This document shows positions 1 through 5,252 of a stretch of 42,476 bases of DNA, piece by piece. The position numbers were made by a program, and so were the translations under genes. How positions within the stretch are numbered: the stretch's first letter is position 1; every line of letters begins with the position of its first letter. The notes beneath the pieces were generated by a model. It saw only the letters and a list, made by a program, of their open reading frames with translations, was not told where the DNA came from and ran no database searches. This DNA comes from a virus, in the IMG/VR virus record IMGVR_UViG_3300036770_004850, positions 1-42,476 of that record. One strand, written 5' to 3'.

Positions 1-250
1 CCAGCGAGGCCCATATCTTTCCGTCCCAGTCATAGCCAAGCTCACGCAGTTTGGACGCGGCGCAGTAGGCGACTGTGCGGTTCATCTCGCTCATACTTAC
101 AAGCGGCTCCGTCTGCTCCAGCGCGGCGCGGAGGGCGGCGATAGTGTTTTCAACCTCGTCCATGACACGCTGCGGGGCCAGTGACTGCCAACCAGTTACT
201 TCGTTCAGTACATCCAGTGCCTGCTGGACGACTTCGCGTGGTGCGGTCAT
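1..250 (-). CDS. Hypothetical phage protein, 3' end cut by window edge
   Basis: An open frame starts with ATG at 250 and reads off the left edge without a stop, giving at least 83 residues. Its start overlaps the stop of the upstream gene in an ATGA, a sign of translational coupling in the same operon. The visible part is helical and polar. It contains the segment KLRELGYDWDGKIW, a style common in small accessory proteins of phages from Gram-negative hosts. No catalytic motif is visible and I assign no function. The missing C-terminus shows that the left boundary is not a natural genome end at a gene boundary. Confidence 0.7.
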   Translation of the reverse strand, partial: MTAPREVVQQALDVLNEVTGWQSLAPQRVMDEVENTIAALRAALEQTEPLVSMSEMNRTVAYCAASKLRELGYDWDGKIWASL

Positions 251-576
251 TGTATCCCCTTCCCAATCTCAGCCGCAGCCCTAACGATGGCGCGGCGGGT
301 TAGTGTCCCAACATCGCAAAGCTCGTCAAGCCAGATGTGATGTTGCTTCCACGGCTCCCCCGCTGATGGTCTGCTGCAATCAACGACCAAACCAAGTGTC
401 ACCGCCAGCCGCAACGCATCGCCGTCGTCGGTGAGGGGGTTCCACTCAACGGTTTCCCCATTCAAGGTGCGATGGCAAGGCTCAAGAACTCCGCCTTTCC
501 CATCGGCCATGCGCGGGAACCAAACATCAAGCCCCGCCGCCTTCGCAGCGAATTCAAGTAATTCGCGGTCAATCAT
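247..576 (-). CDS. Conserved phage accessory protein (WNPLTDDGDAL family)
   Basis: This 109-residue protein starts at an ATG preceded by a good Shine-Dalgarno (AGGGGAGAAACAAA). It overlaps both neighbours by ATGA. The central segment EWNPLTDDGDALRLAVTLGL is a recurrent signature of small phage proteins in the early or accessory regions of proteobacterial phages. Their function is unknown to me. No membrane segment or metal motif is visible. It is one of a run of six overlapping small genes downstream of the nucleotide-metabolism cluster, so it is probably expressed early and may act in host takeover. That role is inference from position only. Confidence 0.8.
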   Translation of the reverse strand: MIDRELLEFAAKAAGLDVWFPRMADGKGGVLEPCHRTLNGETVEWNPLTDDGDALRLAVTLGLVVDCSRPSAGEPWKQHHIWLDELCDVGTLTRRAIVRAAAEIGKGIQ

Positions 577-854
577 TTTGTTTCTCCCCTTGCGCGGATG
601 GCAAGTGCAGCGTTGAACAACCCTCGCTGATATTCGGCCCGCAGTTCGTTGTTGCGCAAATTCATGTCATCACACACCTTCGCACACGCCTCGCGTTCAC
701 TGGCAGCGACAAGGGCGGCAAAGCGTTCAATCCTCCGCAGTTCGTCTTGCTCTGAGTCTGTCAGAGCCGCTTCTTTTCCCTCGTAGATATGCAGCAGCAC
801 TGCGCTGTGCAGCCCAACCTCCCGCGCCATGCGGATGATGTCATCCCTGTTCAT
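573..854 (-). CDS. Small phage protein, EREACAKVCD type
   Basis: A longer frame exists upstream, but I choose the ATG at 854 (MNRDDIIRMAREVGL) because it is preceded by AAGGAG with a 5-base spacer. The resulting 93-residue protein is typical of a family common in proteobacterial phages. It has an N-terminal helix with MAREVGL, then RIERFAALVAASEREACAK, and an R-rich C-terminus. Cys residues in EREACAKVCD are conserved in the style I recall. The protein to the right (841-1158) has the same plan, so the two look like tandem paralogues. Function is unknown. It overlaps the upstream gene by 14 bp and the downstream gene by ATGA. Confidence 0.8.
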   Translation of the reverse strand: MNRDDIIRMAREVGLHSAVLLHIYEGKEAALTDSEQDELRRIERFAALVAASEREACAKVCDDMNLRNNELRAEYQRGLFNAALAIRARGETK

Positions 855-1158
855 GATTGCTCCTTGCCCTAATACTGCGTGCAATGCACCCGCCGAAGTT
901 CGTGCTCGGATGCTCCTTGTCCCATTGTTGAGCAATTTGTGCACAGGCTTCGCGTTCCACGGCAATAGATGCTTCAATGACCGCTCGAATTTGTTCGTCT
1001 TTAATATCTAATTGTTTCCACAGATCTTCGCAAGCTTCGCGTTCAACAGCCGCTACAAGGTTAGCGAATCGGGTTAGCGCGACAGGGTGGCTTGTATGGC
1101 AAGCGGGCAGTCGTGCTTCTCGCGCGAGACGTTCAATCTTTTCCAAATCCAGAGACAT
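841..1158 (-). CDS. Small phage protein, paralogue of the 573-854 product
   Basis: I place the start at the ATG at 1158 (MSLDLEKIERLAREARLP, 105 residues) because it aligns with the start of the neighbouring paralogue and has TGGGGAAC just upstream. In-frame ATGs at 1170 and 1230 are possible alternatives. The body repeats the plan of the next gene: LAREARLP, LTRFANLVAAVEREACED, then a second VEREACAQIAQQW block and an R-rich end. The EREAC module therefore occurs twice inside this protein. Function is unknown. It overlaps its upstream neighbour by 26 bp in another frame. Confidence 0.75.
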   Translation of the reverse strand: MSLDLEKIERLAREARLPACHTSHPVALTRFANLVAAVEREACEDLWKQLDIKDEQIRAVIEASIAVEREACAQIAQQWDKEHPSTNFGGCIARSIRARSNHEQG

Positions 1159-1324
1159 ATTGTTCCCCATTCGCTTCATTCCATCGCCGCACTGCTTCTT
1201 TATATTCATCAAGCAATTTGATTGCTTCATTCCAATTAGACACCGGGTTTAGCAACATGCATTCCAACATTATCGCCAGACGGTGCGCGTAATCAATACC
1301 CGGGTCATCACTTATTGAGTACAT
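1133..1324 (-). CDS. Small phage protein, MLECMLLNP type
   Basis: This 63-residue protein contains DYAHRLAIMLECMLLNP followed by WNEAIKLLDEYKEAVRRW. I recognise that combination from many small phage proteins of Betaproteobacteria phages, but no function is known to me. It appears all-helical with no membrane segment. It overlaps the gene upstream by 17 bp and the gene downstream by 26 bp, in keeping with the compact operon. The family resemblance makes this a real gene despite its small size. Confidence 0.75.
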   Translation of the reverse strand: MYSISDDPGIDYAHRLAIMLECMLLNPVSNWNEAIKLLDEYKEAVRRWNEANGEQYVSGFGKD

Positions 1325-1511
1325 TCTTCAAATTCTGGTAGTAATTGTGTTCACCATTGGCGCGTTCGTGCCAAAGATCGAGGAGGTTTAGCATGCGTTC
1401 ACGCATCAACGCTTCCGATTTGCGGATCAGTCGTCTCGCGTCCGTTTCGGTCAACCCCGGTATCTTGGATTCAAACCAGATTCGACCGATGTCATCATCG
1501 TTCAATTTCAT
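1308..1511 (-). CDS. Hypothetical protein, 67 aa
   Basis: A 67-residue frame starts at ATG 1511, whose first base is also the last base of the stop of the upstream gene, and overlaps the next gene by 17 bp. The sequence (MKLNDDDIGRIWFESKIPG, then TETDARRLIRKSEALMRERM) resembles short phage proteins that begin with a D/E-rich helix followed by a basic helix. I cannot name the family. Reading-frame continuity, the overlaps and the codon use match its neighbours, so I treat it as coding. Confidence 0.65.
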   Translation of the reverse strand: MKLNDDDIGRIWFESKIPGLTETDARRLIRKSEALMRERMLNLLDLWHERANGEHNYYQNLKNVLNK

Positions 1512-1921
1512 TACAATACCCCCGTGTATGCTGTTAGATGACTAAATGGTGTGATCGGTTTACCGACACTCAAATTGTACCTATTCCTTCTTTTTGCATT
1601 TATCATTGCTCGGTGTCTTTCGCGATATGCAGCTTGTTTCTCCTTCTCGGTCATTGGTTTTGGTTTTTTGATGTCTTTCGTGTTTGGCGCCGGTTTAATC
1701 CCGTACACCGGTACCCAATCACCACTTTTGCTTTCGGGCCTACGCCATCCGCAAATATAAACTTCGTTCTCATTTCGCCAGAGCGTCAAATATGCGTTTA
1801 CGTTGCGTTTAGCAATCCCGATTTCTTCAGCCAACTCCATCGCCGTTAACCCCTCTACGTTCGCCTTCAACAAACGTAGACCGAGATAATACGGCGGCTG
1901 AGCATTGCGCATTCTAGGCAT
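1511..1921 (-). CDS. Helix-turn-helix protein, probable DNA-binding regulator
   Basis: This 136-residue basic protein has an N-terminal winged-helix-like segment. The part LTAMELAEEIGIAKRNVNAY (about residues 25-44) fits a helix-turn-helix of the MarR/GntR type used in phage regulators. A Lys/Arg-rich C-terminal half follows (KKPKPMTEKEKQAAYRERHR and RRNRYNL), plausible for DNA or RNA contact. It sits directly downstream of the DatZ-like gene with an 8-bp overlap, at the boundary between nucleotide metabolism and the small accessory genes. It might regulate phage or host transcription. That role is inference; only the HTH pattern is visible. Confidence 0.65.
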   Translation of the reverse strand: MPRMRNAQPPYYLGLRLLKANVEGLTAMELAEEIGIAKRNVNAYLTLWRNENEVYICGWRRPESKSGDWVPVYGIKPAPNTKDIKKPKPMTEKEKQAAYRERHRAMINAKRRNRYNLSVGKPITPFSHLTAYTGVL

Positions 1922-2462
1922 CTATCACTTCCTTTGCTATCTCTTGTACTCTATCCCAGTCGTATTCAGGATAACCAAGCGCTGCTAGTTTGGTTTGTTC
2001 CCGTATCGAATTACTGAGTATGTCTTTTACCGCCATGGCATGTTTACCCATACCCTCGACCGCCAAGAATTCAACGGCTTCGATAAGGTCGGAAATCTTG
2101 ACTATCGTGAGAACTACCGGGTAATTCTTCTCGATAAATTGATGCAGATTCTTGTACTGGTCGTCTACTGAGTATTCGATCGATTTGATTACATCCGCAT
2201 TGCCGGTCACCCTGTAGATACCGGCTTTCGTCGGCGTCGCGATGTCGCCCATGATCACCTCGGGGAGATCATGGATCAATGCCCATTCATTGACATAGGC
2301 AAGTTGAGTCTCCGGTAACCCAATTCGCATTGACAATTCGTTAGCGATCAGATTCACCTTGTACATATGTTCCGCGATCGTCTGTTCCCTCGCCACCCGT
2401 ACGATCTGCCACCGTTTTACATGTCCCGCCCTCAGCTTTTGTCTGAGTGTTAGTTTATTCAT
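1914..2462 (-). CDS. datZ: HD-domain dATP triphosphohydrolase, DatZ-like
   Basis: The frame can be extended upstream, but the ATG at 2462 (MNKLTLRQKLRAGHVKRWQI, 182 residues) matches the length and N-terminus of YfbR/DatZ-type HD hydrolases. Visible catalytic residues are R17-W18, H32 in IAEHMYKV, H64-D65 in LIHDLPEV, E68 and probably D125 in KISDLIEA. Isoleucine 20 and proline 77 fall where the S-2L phage DatZ, as I recall its structure, uses Ile and Pro to exclude purines bearing a 2-amino group. DatZ strips triphosphate from dATP so that adenine is not incorporated. PurZ and MazZ genes lie just upstream in the same operon, which favours DatZ over a generic 5'-deoxynucleotidase. Activity here is inferred. 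Confidence 0.85.
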   Translation of the reverse strand: MNKLTLRQKLRAGHVKRWQIVRVAREQTIAEHMYKVNLIANELSMRIGLPETQLAYVNEWALIHDLPEVIMGDIATPTKAGIYRVTGNADVIKSIEYSVDDQYKNLHQFIEKNYPVVLTIVKISDLIEAVEFLAVEGMGKHAMAVKDILSNSIREQTKLAALGYPEYDWDRVQEIAKEVIDA

Positions 2463-2763
2463 TTTCTTTAACAAAAGTGCCGTCTTCCGTGAGGTGCCCC
2501 TTCCTGTCCTTAATCTCATTATATGCCCTATACAAACACCTTGTCATGTCTAGATCTCTGATGGCACAATAATTAATCATGCACACGAGCACATCGCCAA
2601 TCGCATCTTCAATGGCGTCTCGGTCGCCTTTCAATTCGGCATCCGCGAGTTCACCCATCTCGGATATTGCCTTCATAATTTGGGTATGTGGCTTTGCATT
2701 TTTAATAATGCCACGATCCTCGCTCCACCCAAGCACCAACAATTCAGCCTCGTTCCAATTCAT
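2455..2763 (-). CDS. MazG-like nucleotide pyrophosphohydrolase
   Basis: This 102-residue protein has the all-alpha NTP pyrophosphohydrolase signature: E35-M-G-E38 in ISEMGELADAE, then E52-D-A-I-G-D57, whose acidic residues bind Mg2+ in MazG and dUTPase-2 type enzymes. Such enzymes hydrolyse (d)NTPs to monophosphate and pyrophosphate. It overlaps the DatZ-like gene by 8 bp and the upstream gene by ATGA. It is a different branch from the DUF550-type MazZ encoded two genes upstream, so the phage carries two MazG-fold enzymes in one cluster. Its substrate cannot be read from sequence. A role in the Z-nucleotide pool or in ppGpp or dNTP control is possible. Confidence 0.8.
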   Translation of the reverse strand: MNWNEAELLVLGWSEDRGIIKNAKPHTQIMKAISEMGELADAELKGDRDAIEDAIGDVLVCMINYCAIRDLDMTRCLYRAYNEIKDRKGHLTEDGTFVKENE

Positions 2764-2963
2764 ATTTCACCCCCTTCACTCTCGACTGCTGCATTGTTAA
2801 GGATTTCATACGCCATTGCTTCGTATTCTTCCCAAATTGCCTCTTCCTCGTCATCTTCATAATCATCGACATCGGGGAATCCCCCCGGGTCGAACATCCC
2901 ATTATTGTTGACTATGACCCAATCGGCCAACTCACGCAGTGTCATCCCGGAAAAGGTTTTCAT
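2760..2963 (-). CDS. Very acidic hypothetical protein, 67 aa
   Basis: The 67-residue product overlaps both neighbours through ATGA junctions and lies between the two MazG-fold genes. It begins MKTFSGMTLRELADWVI and continues into a strongly acidic stretch (VDDYEDDEEEAIWEEYE). I count about 19 Asp/Glu against 2 basic residues. The charge distribution is reminiscent of DNA-mimic anti-restriction proteins or of acidic partner proteins, but nothing beyond composition supports that. The family is not recognised. Confidence 0.7.
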   Translation of the reverse strand: MKTFSGMTLRELADWVIVNNNGMFDPGGFPDVDDYEDDEEEAIWEEYEAMAYEILNNAAVESEGGEI

Positions 2964-3385
2964 AGCGCAGACATCCCAAGTGCCAGAATTATGAAAATCA
3001 CCACGCCGACCACGAAGGAGATGAACCAGACAGATACATCGGGATCAGCCTTCCCGCGAATTGGCTCCGACTCGGGTACGCCATCGTAGAGCTTGGACTG
3101 ATCCAAGTGCTGAAGAGTCCCGGTGTCCGTGATCCGCCAAGTTCGAGCCCGATTCACAGCCATTTTCTCGCGGATTGCCTCACCGAGGTCGATATCGTGC
3201 ATATGCGCCAAGTCGAACAACATGATCGCAATATCGGCGTATTCACCCGGAGACGTTGGATCTCGCACCAACTCCCCGACTTCCTCGAATAGTTTAAGGA
3301 GTGCTGACGAGGGTGTCCGGTCCGGGAATACCGAGTCGGCCCAATCAACAATGTTGTCGGTCAGATCTTTGATCTCTTCAGACAC
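2960..3385 (-). CDS. mazZ: MazZ-like dGTP/dATP pyrophosphohydrolase with C-terminal membrane segment
   Basis: Residues 1-95 match the DUF550-type branch of MazG enzymes, in which MazZ of Z-genome phages falls. The metal motif is E34-E35-x2-E38 followed by E48-Y-A-D51, then LFDLAHMHDIDL and KMAVNRARTW. MazZ makes dGMP from dGTP (and cleaves dATP), supplying the PurZ substrate. Its gene overlaps purZ by 8 bp. Unusually, after a short linker the last 24 residues (118-141) form a hydrophobic segment (FISFVVGVVIFIILALG) that looks like a single membrane helix. That tail is not part of the enzyme fold, and I do not recall it in characterised MazZ proteins. Enzyme class is confident; membrane anchoring is inference. 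Confidence 0.85.
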   Translation of the reverse strand: MSEEIKDLTDNIVDWADSVFPDRTPSSALLKLFEEVGELVRDPTSPGEYADIAIMLFDLAHMHDIDLGEAIREKMAVNRARTWRITDTGTLQHLDQSKLYDGVPESEPIRGKADPDVSVWFISFVVGVVIFIILALGMSAL

Positions 3386-4427
3386 CGGTCAATACCTCCA
3401 CAACATCGTTAACGGTGGGGCCCTTACCGATCCATCGGACCCGGGCACCAGACATGATGTTGATCCGATTAATCAGCTTCGCCGCGTCATAATCCTTCAT
3501 ATAGTTGACGAAATTCAAAAAGATGAAATCGACACCATTCATCCGCACCGCTTCGGTGATCTGCTCCATCGAGAAGGTGAAAATGCGGCGGGGCAATTTA
3601 GTGACCGTCGTCAATTCCGTAGTCTGCCCGATCGCTTCAAACGTCGTCTCTTCCTGGTCCGGGTAATGTGGACCACTCCACCCTACTTGATTACCCTGTT
3701 CATCATACCGGTTAGCAACACGGATAGGGTAGGTGCGAGCGGTGCCATAAACATTGACACGGGCAAATTTATCGCCAGCAGGGATACCACAATCAGCGAG
3801 CGTTTGGTGTGCCGAAACATCACGTGATGTGCAATAAGGATAAAACCCATGGTACATCGACAAGCTGTGGCCCTGGGCACCCTCAACTTGGATCTCGCGA
3901 CCCTCGTCAAGCGCCTTGGCGTACTGTTGAGGGTTAACCACTTCTACCTTCTCGAACACTGGGAATCGATCGAGAATCGCCCCCGCTGTGTTCATATCGT
4001 TAGGGTCGCGACGGATTCGCTGGATCGCAGCAGCACCGACACCCTTCTTGGTCGACCCGATCTTGGTCATCGGACCAGCTTCTTCATCCCGGTGCCGTTG
4101 CTCGATAATCGCAGCGTTAGAATGCACAAGGATGCGGCACCCATCGAGCAAATCGCTGCATTCACCAATCTCTTTTTCCAGGTTCACTGGGTCGATGATT
4201 GATCCGGGACCAATCAAGATCTGCCGCAGATTGTTCGATACAACACCATTGGCGAGCATGGTGTGCACGAATTTTCGCCCCTCAGCATTGACGTAGGTGT
4301 GCCCCGCATTGGCTGCCCATGCGGTCACCAAAGTGTCGGGTTGATTCTGCTCAGCGAGACAGCCAGCTAGCAACCCCTTGCCGGTCGACCCAAATTGCAG
4401 ATCCATGATCAAGTTGATTTTGCGCAT
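3378..4427 (-). CDS. purZ: PurZ, 2-aminoadenylosuccinate synthetase-like
   Basis: This 349-residue protein is a short adenylosuccinate-synthetase homologue; bacterial PurA is about 430 residues. The P-loop region reads DLQFGSTGKGLLAG. Ser14 stands where PurA has its catalytic Asp in QWGDEGKGK, the hallmark substitution of phage PurZ. The catalytic His is kept (H43 in NAGHTYV), as are GSTKKGVGAAAIQRIRRD, VEGAQGHSLSMYHGFYPY and an Arg-containing YGTARTYPIRV loop. PurZ condenses dGMP with aspartate to give the precursor that host PurB turns into dZMP. AGAGGA lies just upstream of the ATG. It begins the compact cluster with mazZ and datZ. The assignment is strong on motif and context; biochemistry is inferred. 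Confidence 0.93.
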   Translation of the reverse strand: MRKINLIMDLQFGSTGKGLLAGCLAEQNQPDTLVTAWAANAGHTYVNAEGRKFVHTMLANGVVSNNLRQILIGPGSIIDPVNLEKEIGECSDLLDGCRILVHSNAAIIEQRHRDEEAGPMTKIGSTKKGVGAAAIQRIRRDPNDMNTAGAILDRFPVFEKVEVVNPQQYAKALDEGREIQVEGAQGHSLSMYHGFYPYCTSRDVSAHQTLADCGIPAGDKFARVNVYGTARTYPIRVANRYDEQGNQVGWSGPHYPDQEETTFEAIGQTTELTTVTKLPRRIFTFSMEQITEAVRMNGVDFIFLNFVNYMKDYDAAKLINRINIMSGARVRWIGKGPTVNDVVEVLTGV

Positions 4428-4452
4428 ATATCCTCTTTAAATGAAAACCCAT

Positions 4453-4458
4453 ATTCTA
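4453..4458 (-). promoter_or_regulatory. Candidate extended -10 promoter element upstream of purZ
   Basis: Read on the minus strand, the 36-bp gap before purZ contains TGATAGAAT, an extended -10 (TGn-TAGAAT), 25 bp before the start codon. No convincing -35 is visible. TAGAAT with an upstream TG also occurs in the candidate promoters at 28970 and 40092, which supports it as a phage promoter element. Confidence 0.45.
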
Positions 4459-4463
4459 TCACA

Positions 4464-4715
4464 TCACTGACCGCGATGGGAGATGTCTGATTCCCATTGG
4501 CTTACAAGATGATCAAATCTACCATTGCCGATTATCACATTTTTGTCGAAGATGTCGTATTGCGCTATTATGATCTCTCCTTTCTTGTGGTTAATTAGCC
4601 TAAATGCCTCAGACGCTCGGTCTGATCCCCCGGCTATATACCCTTTCGATATAGCCCAGTCCATGAATTCTTTTCTCTTGTAGGCTTTGATTGACTTACG
4701 CTTCGATTTAGTCAT
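4464..4715 (-). CDS. Hypothetical basic protein, 83 aa
   Basis: The frame opens slightly further upstream, but the ATG at 4715 (MTKSKRKSIKAYKRKEF) has a fitting AGAGGA six bases ahead, so I use it. The N-terminus is strongly basic. The middle (FMDWAISKGYIAGGSDRASE) and the C-terminus (GNGRFDHLVSQWESDI) match no family I know. It overlaps the dCMP deaminase gene by 8 bp and precedes purZ across a 36-bp gap that may hold a promoter. A nucleic-acid-binding role is possible from charge alone. Confidence 0.65.
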   Translation of the reverse strand: MTKSKRKSIKAYKRKEFMDWAISKGYIAGGSDRASEAFRLINHKKGEIIIAQYDIFDKNVIIGNGRFDHLVSQWESDISHRGQ

Positions 4716-5121
4716 TTGCGATCCTCTCACAAACAATTCCGCCCTTATTCAGGAATTGAATACCATCATCATTTCTGTAAATATCCCGATAATAAACTTT
4801 GTTTATTTTCGCACCCAAAATCCGCTTAGCACATTCAATACAAGGGGCTGTCGTGACGAACATATCAGCTCCCACGCTGGATGTCGTACTTCTAACGATT
4901 TTGTCCAACGCGTTTTGCTCCGCATGGATCACTTCAGGTTTCGTTTTGTTCCATTCATCTTCGCAATCATTATCCCACCCAGTCGGTGTGCCATTGTAGC
5001 CAAGTGCAATAATGGTGTCGTCTTTCACCACGACACACCCCACTTTACGTCTTTCTGCATAGCTTAATTCAGCAAAGACGTCCGCCACCCGCATATAAGT
5101 ATCGATGTACTTTTGCTTCAT
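4708..5121 (-). CDS. Deoxycytidylate (dCMP) deaminase
   Basis: The 137-residue protein carries the complete zinc-dependent deaminase signature: H66-A-E68 in VIHAEQNAL, with Glu68 as the proton shuttle, and C94-x2-C97 in TTAPCIECAK. The upstream strand LGYNGTPTGWDNDC and the YNG motif are typical of dCMP deaminases (ComEB/Dcd type). The enzyme converts dCMP to dUMP, feeding thymidylate synthesis. No thymidylate synthase or dUTPase is seen in this window, so the host enzyme would complete the path. Its start overlaps the stop of the small gene upstream in ATGA. It stands next to the Z-nucleotide genes, as expected for a nucleotide-pool module. Confidence 0.93.
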   Translation of the reverse strand: MKQKYIDTYMRVADVFAELSYAERRKVGCVVVKDDTIIALGYNGTPTGWDNDCEDEWNKTKPEVIHAEQNALDKIVRSTTSSVGADMFVTTAPCIECAKRILGAKINKVYYRDIYRNDDGIQFLNKGGIVCERIAND

Positions 5122-5252
5122 AATAATGCCTCACCAACTGATCTTTTGGATTCTTTGTATTTAGACTCCCGCACGTTGGGATTCAAATACATCTTTCCTT
5201 TGATCTCGTACATCAAAAAAGGCCAATTAGGCCTTCTCTTGACTTCGATCAT
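5118..5252 (-). CDS. Small hypothetical protein, 44 aa
   Basis: A 44-codon frame fits exactly between the polymerase and dCMP deaminase genes, sharing ATGA overlaps with both (ATG at 5252, TGA at 5118-5120). It begins MIEVKRRPNWPFLMYEIKGK and is basic. The tandem ATGA junctions are the main evidence that it is translated, since its length alone proves nothing. A terminator-like hairpin lies inside its 5' part. No family is recognised. Confidence 0.6.
   Translation of the reverse strand: MIEVKRRPNWPFLMYEIKGKMYLNPNVRESKYKESKRSVGEALL
5215..5235 (-). terminator. Candidate intrinsic terminator after the polymerase gene
   Basis: On the minus strand a 6-bp stem AAGGCC/GGCCTT with a 5-base loop is followed directly by a T run (TTTTTT overlapping the stem end). 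It begins about 14 bp downstream of the polymerase stop and lies within the 44-codon gene. It could attenuate read-through from the replication genes into the nucleotide genes. The stem is short, so efficiency is uncertain. Confidence 0.55.

Noticed and set aside
1-250. Joining left and right ends as a circle through the cut gene
   Set aside because: The frame can be read on into the right-end repeats but gives only repeat-derived low-complexity residues, so circularity is not supported.
3123-3827. Long plus-strand open frame opposite purZ and mazZ
   Set aside because: Low-complexity translation without family features, and it lies exactly antiparallel to two well-supported genes.
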